Source: Emticicia sp040253585 (GTDB taxonomy: Bacteria > Bacteroidota > Bacteroidia > Cytophagales > Spirosomataceae). From it: a stretch of 64,000 nucleotides of DNA. A program made the translations under genes and the position numbers. Each line of letters starts with the position of its first letter. Position 1 is the first letter of the stretch. The notes under the pieces were generated by a model. It made no database searches. It saw only the letters and a list, made by a program, of their open reading frames with translations, and was not told the origin of the DNA. Below are positions 33,591 through 43,274 of the stretch, piece after piece. The stretch covers positions 248,001 through 312,000 of the forward strand of contig NZ_JBELAU010000007.1 of the NCBI RefSeq assembly GCF_040253585.1, in the 5' to 3' direction.

Positions 33591-33623
33591 AAGGACGGCA
33601 TGGTTTCAAACCATGCCGTCCTT
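33591..33623. terminator. Bidirectional hairpin between convergent genes
   Basis: Sixteen-base arms AAGGACGGCATGGTTT and AAACCATGCCGTCCTT around one base, between the stop codons of the symporter and the M1 peptidase. It lacks a long T tract but has very strong pairing. Confidence 0.75.
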
Positions 33624-33639
33624 GTTTACTACCGAATCA

Positions 33640-35541
33640 TTACCCCACCCAGCTCAAAAAATTCTGCACCCAAAACATCATTTTTAGGGCGTATTTGATG
33701 AAAGGCAATGAAGATTGCTCGATACTTCGGCTATTATTATTGAGGTTTAAATCAAATAAAATCTTGTTTTTCGGGTCGATTATAACCGAATTGATTGGCT
33801 TTTCAAACTCCAAAACTTTCGAATAATCTTCCCCATTCCAACTGATTAATTCTTCTTTTCCGTCCGTAAATTTTACGAGTATTTCGGTTGGAATTATCAT
33901 ATCACCTAAACGTTTGATGGTGCATTTGTTCTGGTCGATTTCACTTACTTCGTAATCGCAATCGGGGGCTTTGTAGAGAGCTTGTTCGAAATACCAATCA
34001 AAGTTTTTTCCGTATTGATAATTTGTTCGTTTCGGAGCAATTTCGTTGACTACTGCCACAAAATCTTTTACAGCTGGGTGCTTAAAACGCCATCTCATAA
34101 AGTATGTTTGCAGGATTTCGTCCATGACTGGTCTTCCAACCAGATTTTCCAAAGTTTGAAGCATTACGGCGGTTTTCATATAAGTAAGAGTGCCGTAAGT
34201 GCCTCTTGGATACTCCCACGATTTTCTGAAAATCTCCGAAATCTTCACGTTTTTCATGCTCACATACGCTAATCGAGGATTTTCCGTATCATTTAGTTTG
34301 AACCCAAAGAGGTTTATCATTGAGCCTTTACCATAAGTGGCGTCCATGATTCGGCCTTCGTAATATTGGTTAAAACCTTCGTCCAAAAACGATTCTTCAA
34401 ATTCATTTGAGGCCAACATTCCTTGAAAATACTGATGTCCGAATTCGTGAATCGTGACTACTTCGGGCGAGCGAATACCGTTTGGTAAACCCCATGCAGT
34501 CTCGCCACATGTAATAAAAGTTGGATATTCCATGCCAGCCGAACCTGCGGCTGCCAGCGGTGGGTCAACCAATGTCAGTACCGAATGCGGATATTTGCCG
34601 AGATGTTTATCGAAATACTCTAAAGCCGCAATGGCCGACTGAAAATAGCGTTCGGTGCTTCCGCTGTGTTCGGGCTGAACAACTGCTTTTATTTTTACAT
34701 GTTTCCATTGGCGTTCTGAAACCTCAAATCGAGGCGAAACCGTCCATGCAAAATCATGCACATCATCGGCTCGGTAGCTGATGGTTTTTGTATTGTCTTT
34801 GGTAATTTTTTCGTTCTGAAAAACACCCGTTGCGGCCAAAACAAAGTTTTTCGGTACGGTCATATCAACTCGATACGTGCCAAAATCAGCATAAAATTCG
34901 CTGTCAGCGTGAAATTGGTGGCAATTCCAAGCACCTTTTTTTGCATAACGCATTCCTGCCGACTCATAAACACCGATTTTTGGAAACCATTGCCCAACTA
35001 AATGATAATCGCCCGCATAACCCGTTCGAGCAAATACTTTGGGTAGTCGAGCTTTGAAGTTGATGTCGAGCGTGATGCTTTCGCTGGGTGCAAGCGGGCT
35101 ACTGAGCGGAACACTAATTACGGTTTGGTCTTTGTCATTGAGGTCGTCAGGTTGAATAAATTTGATTTTCGATGTCAGGTTTTCAACACCACGCACTTTC
35201 ATTGAAATAATATCAATCCATCCAAAATTACCTTTGTTTTTAGCGTCCATCATTTCACCACGAAGCTGCCCGCCTGACTCTTTCATAAAAGTCGAGTTTT
35301 TGTTTTTGAAGGCATTGAGGTACAGATGAAATTGTAATTCACTGATATAATCGGTCGAAGTATTCGTCCACACAAGTGTTTCTTTGCCACTGAGTGTATG
35401 TTTTTCGGGGTTGAGTTTTACCGAAATTTCATAGTTGGCTATGCGGTTGCTCAAAGGCTTGGTTTGTGCTTTCAAAAAATGAACACAAAGCCAAGTTAGT
35501 GCAAGAGTAACGGTAAATTTTAATAGAAATCTATTTTTCAT
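33640..35541 (-). CDS. M1-family metallopeptidase, exported
   Basis: 633 residues from MKNRFLLKFTV; an in-frame ATG 16 codons upstream lies in the neighbouring gene and would spoil the signal peptide. Signal peptide 1-26. Zinc site HEFGH at 365-369 with Glu388 (FLDEGFNQYYE), i.e. HExxH-x18-E, as in M1 aminopeptidases. Exopeptidase activity on peptides in the periplasm or at the surface is expected. GMEYPTF just before the zinc site (GxMEN exopeptidase motif region) is altered from GAMEN, so the specificity may differ. Overlaps the upstream small membrane gene by 11 bases. Confidence 0.92.
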   Translation of the reverse strand: MKNRFLLKFTVTLALTWLCVHFLKAQTKPLSNRIANYEISVKLNPEKHTLSGKETLVWTNTSTDYISELQFHLYLNAFKNKNSTFMKESGGQLRGEMMDAKNKGNFGWIDIISMKVRGVENLTSKIKFIQPDDLNDKDQTVISVPLSSPLAPSESITLDINFKARLPKVFARTGYAGDYHLVGQWFPKIGVYESAGMRYAKKGAWNCHQFHADSEFYADFGTYRVDMTVPKNFVLAATGVFQNEKITKDNTKTISYRADDVHDFAWTVSPRFEVSERQWKHVKIKAVVQPEHSGSTERYFQSAIAALEYFDKHLGKYPHSVLTLVDPPLAAAGSAGMEYPTFITCGETAWGLPNGIRSPEVVTIHEFGHQYFQGMLASNEFEESFLDEGFNQYYEGRIMDATYGKGSMINLFGFKLNDTENPRLAYVSMKNVKISEIFRKSWEYPRGTYGTLTYMKTAVMLQTLENLVGRPVMDEILQTYFMRWRFKHPAVKDFVAVVNEIAPKRTNYQYGKNFDWYFEQALYKAPDCDYEVSEIDQNKCTIKRLGDMIIPTEILVKFTDGKEELISWNGEDYSKVLEFEKPINSVIIDPKNKILFDLNLNNNSRSIEQSSLPFIKYALKMMFWVQNFLSWVG

Positions 35542-35764
35542 CTCTTGAAAAAAAGTAGTAAATAACATAAAACCACGACAGAATACCATGTACGATTGCC
35601 CATCCTATTGACTTATTATTCGACCAAGAAATAACAATGGCCAACACAGCACCGAAGCCAATTCCATCATGTACTACATGAGATTGATTAGTAGGTTCGG
35701 TGTGTGCAAAGACAGATAGACTTAAACAAAGAAAGGATAGAATCAGTAAAAGAGACTTCTGCAT
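35531..35764 (-). CDS. Small exported membrane protein of unknown function
   Basis: 77 residues: signal peptide (1-20, ending SVFAH), a helix GIGFGAVLAIVISWS and a second helix SIGWAIVHGILSWFYVIYYFF with a charged tail. No named family recognised. It overlaps the M1 peptidase gene, so the two are translated together and may work together at the membrane. Confidence 0.75.
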   Translation of the reverse strand: MQKSLLLILSFLCLSLSVFAHTEPTNQSHVVHDGIGFGAVLAIVISWSNNKSIGWAIVHGILSWFYVIYYFFSRDEK

Positions 35765-35853
35765 ATTGGTTAGAGATTAATAGTTATCGCAATTTAGAAA
35801 TTAAATATTATTTCTGACTAAAAATTCAGACTTTTGCAGAAAAACAATGAGCG

Positions 35854-36477
35854 ATGTTTTTGCATAAAACCAATTTTTTAATGCGGGCTTTATACCCCAA
35901 TTTCGTCTGGAGAAAACCCTCTGACGAAAAGAAAATTTATCTTACTTTTGATGACGGTCCAATCCCCGAAGTAACCGAATTTGTGCTGGAAACTCTCGAA
36001 AAATACCAAGCAAAGGCTACTTTTTTCTGTATCGGAGATAACATCAGTAAAAATCCGAGTATTTTCCAACAAATACTCAAAGATGGTCATTCGGTAGGCA
36101 ATCATACATTCAATCATTTGCGTGGTTGGGCTACCGAAGATGTTGCTTATTTAGAAAACGTTGTCAAATGTCAAACTGTAATTCAAAAGAATGGGCATCA
36201 CACAAAGCTATTTCGCCCACCTTATGGGCGTATTAAACGTAAGCAAGCGAGTGTTCTATTGCCTGATTATGAGATAGTTATGTGGGATGTTCTGAGTGGA
36301 GATTTTTCTCAGAATCTTTCGCCCGAAATAGTCTTAAAGAAAACCATAAAGCATACTGAAGCTGGATCAATTATACTTTTCCATGATAGTATTAAGGCAA
36401 ATGACCGTATGTCGTACGCACTACCGAGATTTTTAGAACATTTTTCAACCCAAGGATTTCAGTTTTCGAAACTTTAA
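35854..36477 (+). CDS. Polysaccharide deacetylase (NodB domain)
   Basis: 207 residues. NodB motifs: TFDDGP (motif 1, catalytic Asp and first metal Asp), HSVGNHTFNH (motif 2, the two His ligands) and FRPPYGRIK (motif 3), with HDS near the end. The enzyme removes acetyl groups from N-acetylated glycans such as peptidoglycan or exopolysaccharide. No signal peptide is clear (the N-terminus is MFLHKTNFLMRALYPNF), so its location is uncertain. Confidence 0.92.
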   Translation: MFLHKTNFLMRALYPNFVWRKPSDEKKIYLTFDDGPIPEVTEFVLETLEKYQAKATFFCIGDNISKNPSIFQQILKDGHSVGNHTFNHLRGWATEDVAYLENVVKCQTVIQKNGHHTKLFRPPYGRIKRKQASVLLPDYEIVMWDVLSGDFSQNLSPEIVLKKTIKHTEAGSIILFHDSIKANDRMSYALPRFLEHFSTQGFQFSKL

Positions 36478-36478
36478 A

Positions 36479-36486
36479 TACTTTTG
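36479..36486 (+). promoter_or_regulatory. -7 element before the secreted hypothetical gene
   Basis: TACTTTTG, perfect TAnnTTTG. A TTT (not TTG) lies at the 19-base spacing. It starts with the last bases of the deacetylase gene region, 27 bases before the next ATG. Confidence 0.5.
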
Positions 36487-36512
36487 CAAAAACTAAAACT
36501 GTCCCCATACAC

Positions 36513-37052
36513 ATGAGTCTCAAACAATTGTTTTTCTTTATTATTATTGTTGTTTTTAGTACTATTCCGAGTTTTTCTCAAACCAAGTTTATCGAACAAA
36601 AAGCAGGTCATATTATTTATATGTCTTTGCCCGAGTATATGGTTAAGACGACGGACCTCAACGATGTTGCTTCGATGCAGTATATGAACAAAGCTAAAGA
36701 AGCGTATGTTGTAGTAATCGAAGATGCAAAGGAAGACTTGGAAGCTGATGGAACAAAATATGATAATTTAAAAGAGTTTCATGACTCTGTGATTGAAAGC
36801 CTTATATCAGAAGACCCAAAAGCCAAAGAATCAAAACCGACGGAATTTCAACAAAATGGCAATAAATTTTACCAAACCGACTTAAATGCAACCTTACAGA
36901 CGGAAGATGGTAAAGAGATAAAAGTAACATATTTAATTACTTATGTAGAATCTAAAACGCACTATTACCAAGTTTTGTGTTGGACTTTAGCCAATAATTA
37001 TAAAGATTTAATAAGTGATTTTAAGAAAATTGCTTCAACAATTAGAGATTGA
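36513..37052 (+). CDS. Secreted protein of unknown function
   Basis: 179 residues with a clear signal peptide (1-22, ending PSFSQ). The mature part alternates strands and helices (HIIYMSLPEYMVKTTDLND, YVVVIEDAKEDLEADG, THYYQVLCWTLANNYKDLISDFKKI), like small periplasmic PsbP/Mog1-type domains, but no family is claimed. It lies just before a glycosyltransferase gene, 46 bases apart after start correction. Confidence 0.75.
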   Translation: MSLKQLFFFIIIVVFSTIPSFSQTKFIEQKAGHIIYMSLPEYMVKTTDLNDVASMQYMNKAKEAYVVVIEDAKEDLEADGTKYDNLKEFHDSVIESLISEDPKAKESKPTEFQQNGNKFYQTDLNATLQTEDGKEIKVTYLITYVESKTHYYQVLCWTLANNYKDLISDFKKIASTIRD

Positions 37053-37098
37053 TTTTAGTCTACAGTGCATAGATGCAATAATCGAAAAAATTTATACG

Positions 37099-38076
37099 AT
37101 GAGTTATCCCAAAGTAAGCATCTTAGTAGCCGCTCGGAATGAGGAAGAAAACATTACCGATTTATTGCATTCGTTTACTCAACTGAGTTATCCTAAAGAT
37201 AAGCTGCAAATTCTTATCGGAGATGACGATTCAAATGATGCAACTGCTGAAATTGTCGGAAAATTTATGGCTGAAAATATTTATATTCAGTACGTTAAAA
37301 TAGAAAAACAAATTGCTGAACTGAAAGGTAAAGCAAATGTTTTGGCACAATTGGCTTATCTGACAACGGGAGAGCTTTTTTTCTTTACTGACGCCGATAT
37401 TGAAGTCCCCAAAAATTGGATTGAAGCGTTTGTAGAAGAAAGGAAAAACGAAGGTGTAATAGTTGGACTGACATTCGTAAAAAACAAAAATTGGTTTGAA
37501 GCAAGTCAAGCAATTGAATGGCTTTTTACGCTAAAATTAATGAAAACTTTGGCCAATTTTAAGATTCAATCAACTGGAATGGGTAATAATATGATGGTTT
37601 CGGCTGAGGCTTATTGGTCGGTTGGTGGTTACGAAAAAATCGGTTTTTCGATTGTGGAAGATTATGCCATTTATAAGTCAATCATTGATGAAGGTTTTGC
37701 TTTTAAGCAATTATTCAAGCCAGAAGCAATGACGCTTACCAAACCACCAAAAAAGTATTTTGAGCAACGTAAACGCTGGGTTTCGGGTGGAATTTCAACA
37801 GGGTCGATTCTGATTTTCCCAGCTTTGATTCAAGGTTTTTTGTTGCCTATTTTGCTGATTATCAGTCTTTTTTCGTGGAAAAGCGTTTTAGCGATTTTCA
37901 TTTTAAATCTTTTGATAAACTTCTTAGTTGGAAGCCAAATCTTTAAAGCCCTCAAGCAAAATCAACTCCTAAAGTACATTCCCGCTTATACGATGTATAT
38001 GTATCTGTTTTGGTTTTTACAGTTGATGGCTTATTTTTTACCAACTAAATTGGTTTGGAAAGGGCGAGAATACTAA
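37099..38076 (+). CDS. Family 2 glycosyltransferase, membrane-bound
   Basis: 325 residues from MSYPKVSILVAARNEEENI; an upstream in-frame ATG overlaps the preceding gene and adds an atypical N-terminus. GT-A fold with DDD (42-44), DAD metal site at 98-100, an ED pair (SIVEDYAIY) and the QRKRW processive-type motif. Three C-terminal membrane helices. It transfers sugar from a nucleotide sugar to a membrane-linked acceptor, possibly an exopolysaccharide or glycolipid. The nearby deacetylase gene suggests a cell-surface glycan role (inference). Confidence 0.92.
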   Translation: MSYPKVSILVAARNEEENITDLLHSFTQLSYPKDKLQILIGDDDSNDATAEIVGKFMAENIYIQYVKIEKQIAELKGKANVLAQLAYLTTGELFFFTDADIEVPKNWIEAFVEERKNEGVIVGLTFVKNKNWFEASQAIEWLFTLKLMKTLANFKIQSTGMGNNMMVSAEAYWSVGGYEKIGFSIVEDYAIYKSIIDEGFAFKQLFKPEAMTLTKPPKKYFEQRKRWVSGGISTGSILIFPALIQGFLLPILLIISLFSWKSVLAIFILNLLINFLVGSQIFKALKQNQLLKYIPAYTMYMYLFWFLQLMAYFLPTKLVWKGREY

Positions 38077-38080
38077 AAAC

Positions 38081-38114
38081 AATTGTGGCACACCTTTAAG
38101 GATGTGCCACAATT
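38081..38114. terminator. Bidirectional terminator between convergent genes
   Basis: Twelve-base arms AATTGTGGCACA and TGTGCCACAATT with a ten-base loop, A run upstream and T run downstream. Confidence 0.85.
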
Positions 38115-38139
38115 TTCTTAACCTATTTCTATATATACT

Positions 38140-41100
38140 CTAAGGAATAATCACTTTACTAATTACTTTCTCGGCACAAAGTTTATTGTAAGCCGCAATG
38201 TCTTTTGCAATCAAGTCATTCATTTCGGTTTTTAGTACATTCCACTGTGCATCGAGGGCGGCCAATTGCTTTTTCTGCCCACTCGTAACGGTCGGTACGT
38301 TTGAGTCAATTTCGCCTCTTACGAAAATATAATCTGCACTTAGCATATTCTTGAAATTGATAATATCATCGTTTGATTCTGCTTTGTTTTGTACCAATTT
38401 TTCTTCCCAAACTTTGATTTTCTTCACAATCGTATTTCCTGCATCTACAACTGTTTTTAGCTCAGTTTTTGTGGCCAAAAGACTGCTTACCTCGCTGATT
38501 TGCTTAGAAATTTTACGCATTCTGGCGATTGACTCGTGAATATCATTCACTCTATTTTCGAGCGATTTGAGTGTATTTTCTTGGTCTTGATAATCGGCAG
38601 CCGTTGCATCGATGCGTGGGTCAGCGAGAATTTTCACAGGAACTATTTTAATTTGTTTTCCGTAGGTAAATTTAGCCGAATAACTGCCTGGAGACATTTT
38701 ACGGCCATCATAACTACCTTCGATAAATACTTTTGGAATACCTTTGATGGTTTCGGCACGCATATCCCAAACAAAACGATTCATACCACCTTTCATGAGA
38801 AGCGTTGGGTCTGGCGATGGGCCACCTGGATACACTTCAAAATCTTTCTCTTTTTTGCTGCTATATGTTCTTACTACTTCGCCTTTTGCATTGCTGATTT
38901 CTAAAGTCAAGACCAACGATGTATCAGGTTTGGCTGGCAAACCATAGTAAAAAACTACGCCCGTAGAAGGGTTTTCGCCGAATGAAGCACCCTCTTCTTC
39001 GTCATCTTCGCTGACTTTATCAAGCGAACTACGCCCCGAAACTCTGTAGGCATCTTCGGGCGTGAAAGCCGTCAAACTATCTTTTGATAACTCACCTTTC
39101 AGTTCTCTAATTGGAGCTAAATCATCCAAAATCCAAAACGAACGGCCTTGCGTTGAGGCAATCAAATCGTTTTGATGAATTTTCAAATCGGTGATTGGCG
39201 TAATTGGTAAATTCAATTGCATATTCGACCAACTTTTACCGCCATTCATCGAAACATAAAAACCAGTTTCTGTTCCTGCAAAAAGCAAATCTTTTCGTTG
39301 AGAATCTTCACGTACTACACGTACACAAGCACCATACGGAATGCCTTCCGTGATTTTTGTCCAAGTTTTTCCGTAATCAGTTGTTTTATAGATAGATGGC
39401 GTAAAATCATTTTGCTTGTAGCGATGTGTAGCAATGTAAGCCGTTGCGTTATCGTGCGGCGAAACCTCAATGGCATTCACCAAACATTCTTCCAGACCAG
39501 TTGGAGTTATATTTGTCCAAGTTTTGCCATTGTCTTTGGTGATATGTACCAGTCCGTCATCACTACCTGTCCAAAAAACACCTGCTTCGTTGGGAGATTC
39601 TGTGAGGTACGAAATTGTTGCGTAGTTTTCGCCACCCGCACCTTCATTCGTATAGGGAGCTCCACCCAAACCGAGTTTAGTTGTATCTTTTCGAGTTAAA
39701 TCAGTCGAAAATTCTGTCCAGGTTTTCCCTAAATCTGTTGTCTTCAAAACTACATTTCCTGCATGATAATAGGCTTTTTCACGTTTAGAGTAGATAATCG
39801 GAGCATTCCAGTTGAAGCGGTACTTCATTTCTTTTGCTTTCAAGGCTTGGTACTGAATCGGGGCTGTCATTACGCCTTTTCCTTCTTTGTTTTGCAAATC
39901 AAGTAGTTCGATTGTTCCTTGATAACTGCCACCCATTACGTAGCGAGGTGCATCTGGGTCAAACGCTAAAAATGCACTTTCACCTCCTGCCGAATATTCC
40001 CAGTCACGCTCACGAATACCGCTACCATTGGTTACTCGACTCGGAATCATGACCGAAGTATTATCTTGCTGTCCACCATAGATTCGGTAAGGAAACAAAT
40101 TATCGGCATTGATTCGGTAAAATTGAGCAGTAGGCATTTGGTTTTGCGGAGAAAATGTTTGTCCACCATTGAATGAAACGGCTGCACCACCGTCATTTCC
40201 CAAAACCATATTTTTACCATCTTTAGGGTTTATCCATAAGTCGTGATGGTCGCCATGCGTTCCACCAAAAACACGACTGAAAGTTTTACCCCCATCAATA
40301 GATTTGAGGGCGGGAGAATTAAGTACATAAACAATATTTTCGTTGGTTGGGTCAGCGAAGATTTCAATATAATACCACGCACGTTGAACCGTTCGGTGGT
40401 CTTTGCTTACACGAGTCCATGATTTACCTGCATCGTCAGAGCGGAAAACGCCACCTTGTTCTTTTTCGGTATCTGATTCAATGACCGCAAAAACTCGGCT
40501 CGGATTTGCTCTCGAAACCACAATTCCCATTTTACCCAGTTCTTTTGGCAAACCTTTATCGAGTTTTGTCCAAGTTTCGCCAGCATCAACCGATTTATAC
40601 AAACCACTGCCTTTGCCACCGCTTACTATTTGCCACGGTAAACGACGATGATCCCACATGGCAGCGTACATAATTCTTGGATTTGTCATATCCATGCTCA
40701 GATCTGAGCAACCTGTATTATTATCAACAAAAAGCGTCTTTTTCCACGTTTTCCCACCATCAATTGATTTATAAACGCCTCTTTCTTCGCCCGCACCGTG
40801 CAATGCACCTTGTGCAGCTACATAAACAACATCAGGATTTTGTGGATGAATACTGATACGAGAAATATGACGAGTAAGGTCAAGACCTAACTTTGTCCAA
40901 GTTTTTCCTGCATCAGTCGATTTATAAACGCCATCACCATAAGAAGTCATTACACCACGAGGAGCGTGTTCACCCATGCCCACGTACACTACGTTTGGGT
41001 CAGATTCGGCCACTGAAACAGCTCCCACCGAACCAGTTTTGAAATAACCATCTGAGACATTTGCCCACGTAAGTCCAGCGTCGGTTGTTTTCCAGAGTCC

Positions 41101-41361
41101 ACCGCCAGTAGTACCCATGTAATATACTTGTGGATTACCAATTACGCCCGAAACTGCCACCGAACGCCCGCCACGGAATGGGCCAATGTTTCGCCATTTG
41201 ATGGCTTTAAAAGTACTATCGTAGTCGATTTTCGTTGGTTTTGGTAAAGCCACAACCGTTGTCGTAGGGGTTGGAGTAGTTTTAGTTTTCTTTTTGTTTT
41301 GGGCAAATGCTCCAAAAGAAATTGTTATAATCAATAAAAAGATTGATAGTTGTTTCTGCAT
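38140..41361 (-). CDS. Large secreted Asp-box (VPS10/sortilin-like) beta-propeller protein
   Basis: 1073 residues from MQKQLSIFLLI; an in-frame ATG 14 codons upstream is rejected as it weakens the signal peptide. Signal peptide 1-21, a Thr/Pro linker, then two propellers carrying about ten Asp boxes such as STDAGKTWTKL, SIDGGKTWKK, SDDAGKSWTRV and TTDYGKTWTKI. The C-terminal 250 residues hold a beta domain (PGSYSAKFTYGKQ) and coiled-coil helices. Similar proteins in Bacteroidota are annotated as glycosyl hydrolase or sortilin-like, with no proven enzyme activity. Likely periplasmic or surface protein binding. Confidence 0.88.
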   Translation of the reverse strand: MQKQLSIFLLIITISFGAFAQNKKKTKTTPTPTTTVVALPKPTKIDYDSTFKAIKWRNIGPFRGGRSVAVSGVIGNPQVYYMGTTGGGLWKTTDAGLTWANVSDGYFKTGSVGAVSVAESDPNVVYVGMGEHAPRGVMTSYGDGVYKSTDAGKTWTKLGLDLTRHISRISIHPQNPDVVYVAAQGALHGAGEERGVYKSIDGGKTWKKTLFVDNNTGCSDLSMDMTNPRIMYAAMWDHRRLPWQIVSGGKGSGLYKSVDAGETWTKLDKGLPKELGKMGIVVSRANPSRVFAVIESDTEKEQGGVFRSDDAGKSWTRVSKDHRTVQRAWYYIEIFADPTNENIVYVLNSPALKSIDGGKTFSRVFGGTHGDHHDLWINPKDGKNMVLGNDGGAAVSFNGGQTFSPQNQMPTAQFYRINADNLFPYRIYGGQQDNTSVMIPSRVTNGSGIRERDWEYSAGGESAFLAFDPDAPRYVMGGSYQGTIELLDLQNKEGKGVMTAPIQYQALKAKEMKYRFNWNAPIIYSKREKAYYHAGNVVLKTTDLGKTWTEFSTDLTRKDTTKLGLGGAPYTNEGAGGENYATISYLTESPNEAGVFWTGSDDGLVHITKDNGKTWTNITPTGLEECLVNAIEVSPHDNATAYIATHRYKQNDFTPSIYKTTDYGKTWTKITEGIPYGACVRVVREDSQRKDLLFAGTETGFYVSMNGGKSWSNMQLNLPITPITDLKIHQNDLIASTQGRSFWILDDLAPIRELKGELSKDSLTAFTPEDAYRVSGRSSLDKVSEDDEEEGASFGENPSTGVVFYYGLPAKPDTSLVLTLEISNAKGEVVRTYSSKKEKDFEVYPGGPSPDPTLLMKGGMNRFVWDMRAETIKGIPKVFIEGSYDGRKMSPGSYSAKFTYGKQIKIVPVKILADPRIDATAADYQDQENTLKSLENRVNDIHESIARMRKISKQISEVSSLLATKTELKTVVDAGNTIVKKIKVWEEKLVQNKAESNDDIINFKNMLSADYIFVRGEIDSNVPTVTSGQKKQLAALDAQWNVLKTEMNDLIAKDIAAYNKLCAEKVISKVIIP

Positions 41362-41570
41362 TTTTAGAAATGAGTTTGTGTTAATGAAGACTACATTTTT
41401 CAAAGATAACTAATATCTTGTTATACTGACCTACACTGAATATTCTATACCTTTTTTCAGCGACAAAAAGGGAGTTTAATGGGGCAAAAGTTGAATAATT
41501 TTCAGAAAATGACTTTGTTAAACTTTAAAGAAGACAAATTGAAAGGTTAGCTTGCTCGGTTCTCACCACG

Positions 41571-42653
41571 TTAAACATATTTTTTCCATTTAAAATAAAT
41601 CCAAAGCACTATAGATATGGCAACCATGCTGCCGATTGTATAAAAATAACCATTTGGGTGACGTAGCTCAGGCATATTGTCGAAATTCATGCCATAAATG
41701 CCAGCAATGAAGGTCAAAGGCATGAAAATAGCAGTAAAGACTGTGAGCGTTTTCATGACCGAATTCATCTTATTACTCAAACTGGTGAGATAAATATTCT
41801 GAATGTTTTCAATCATTTCTCGGTAAGATTCAATCGTTTCGAGTGTTTGTAGAATGTGGTCGTAAACGTCTCTCAGATAGATGTTTGTGCTTGCTTGAAT
41901 CAAATCTGAATTATCACGAGTAAGCGAGCCGAAAATATCTCTGAGTGGCAAAACTGCTTTACGAATTTGCATCAATTCACGGCGAAGTTCGTAGAGTGCA
42001 GTTTGGTCGTCTTTGTGTGGATTTTCGATGATTTTTATTTCTAAATCTTCCAGTTTTTCGCTAAATTTTTCGAGAATCACAAAATAATTATCAACCACTA
42101 AATCACAGAGCGAATAAAATAAATAATCGGCTTTGCCTTTACGGGTTTTGCCAACTGAGGCTTTTAGTCGGGCAAAAATTGGAGCAAAAACATCAGATTT
42201 GTGCATTTCTTGAAACGAAACTACGTAGTTCTTGCCCAAAACGAGTGCTACGTGTTCGGTTTCAACTTCATTGAGAGTATCGTTGAATTGCAGCATTTTC
42301 ATTATCACAAATATATTTTGTTCTCCAAAATGCTCCAATTTAGGTTTCTGCTCGGTGTTGAGAACATCTTCGAGCAAAAGTGGGTGCAGATGATAATGTT
42401 TGCCGATTTCTTCAACAATATGCACTTCATGTACGCCATCGACATCGAGCCAGTTTACGTGCGATTCGTTGGGTGAAGGCTTACAGTCAATAATTGATTT
42501 TACTATCTTTTGTTGATATATTTCATCGTTGAATTCGACTAATTTTACGATAGTATCAATCGGCACATCTTTGCCCACATATTCCAACGTACCAGGCGAA
42601 GTGAAAACCTTTGTTTGAACGTATTTCTTATATTTTTTGTGGCGTTTAGACAT
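41571..42653 (-). CDS. corA: CorA-family magnesium/cobalt transporter
   Basis: 360 residues from MSKRHKKYKKY; an in-frame TTG seven codons upstream overlaps the preceding gene. Large N-terminal cytoplasmic funnel, long stalk helix, then two C-terminal helices with the selectivity motif YGMNFDNMPEL between them and a basic tail WIYFKWKKYV. It forms a pentameric Mg2+ channel. Two bases after the stop codon of the Uma2 gene, so co-transcribed. Confidence 0.95.
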   Translation of the reverse strand: MSKRHKKYKKYVQTKVFTSPGTLEYVGKDVPIDTIVKLVEFNDEIYQQKIVKSIIDCKPSPNESHVNWLDVDGVHEVHIVEEIGKHYHLHPLLLEDVLNTEQKPKLEHFGEQNIFVIMKMLQFNDTLNEVETEHVALVLGKNYVVSFQEMHKSDVFAPIFARLKASVGKTRKGKADYLFYSLCDLVVDNYFVILEKFSEKLEDLEIKIIENPHKDDQTALYELRRELMQIRKAVLPLRDIFGSLTRDNSDLIQASTNIYLRDVYDHILQTLETIESYREMIENIQNIYLTSLSNKMNSVMKTLTVFTAIFMPLTFIAGIYGMNFDNMPELRHPNGYFYTIGSMVAISIVLWIYFKWKKYV

Positions 42654-42655
42654 TG

Positions 42656-43234
42656 CTATGCTTCTTTTTTCCAACCTAAATAAATATCACTCAAAGCGAT
42701 ATTACAGTTGATTGACTTAAAATCAATTGTATCGTTCAACGATTCATAAGAACGATACTGCCAGAAAATAATATTGTCATGCTTTGAATAAACTTCAACT
42801 CGAACTCTGTCTTGGGCAATCAATAAATATTCTCTCAAAGACTCTATCTGTTGGTATTTTCTAAATTTTTCTCCTCGGTCATATTTTTCACTCGAATCAG
42901 AAAGAACCTCTACAATTAATATTGGATTTTTTGCCGCATTTGGGTGTTCAGCATAACTTTCTATTTCACCACAAACAACCGAAGCATCTGCATAGACAAA
43001 TTCATCTTCGGCGGTGGCGATTGCCAAGTCACTATTATAAGCTAAGCATGGTTTTCCTTTGAGACTGTTTCGTAGTTCGGCAGCTATGTTATTGGAAATT
43101 AGGGCGTGCGAAGGTTTTCCGCCTGCCATTGCGTATATCTCTCCACCAAAATATTCATTTTTTTGGAGAGATTTTTCTTCCAATTCGATGTATTCTTTTA
43201 TACTGAGCTCCTTTTTTAATGCCGAATCTCCCAT
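42656..43234 (-). CDS. Uma2-family (DUF820) PD-(D/E)XK nuclease-like protein
   Basis: 192 residues. YADASVVCG followed by LIVEVLSDSSEKYDRGEKFRKYQQI gives the Asp and Glu-x-Leu/Val pattern of the DUF820/Uma2 nuclease fold (D, then E-V, with K replaced by later Lys). This family is widespread in Cyanobacteria and Bacteroidota with unproven function; endonuclease activity is inferred from fold. Placed between a RecD-like helicase and corA. Confidence 0.85.
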   Translation of the reverse strand: MGDSALKKELSIKEYIELEEKSLQKNEYFGGEIYAMAGGKPSHALISNNIAAELRNSLKGKPCLAYNSDLAIATAEDEFVYADASVVCGEIESYAEHPNAAKNPILIVEVLSDSSEKYDRGEKFRKYQQIESLREYLLIAQDRVRVEVYSKHDNIIFWQYRSYESLNDTIDFKSINCNIALSDIYLGWKKEA

Positions 43235-43274
43235 TTTTAAGCTTGATTTTTATGCAATTTAGAAATTTTTCTTC

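Noticed and set aside
39217..39699. 160-codon plus-strand frame
   Set aside because: Antisense to the continuous Asp-box propeller gene; its sequence is the reverse complement of Asp-box codons.
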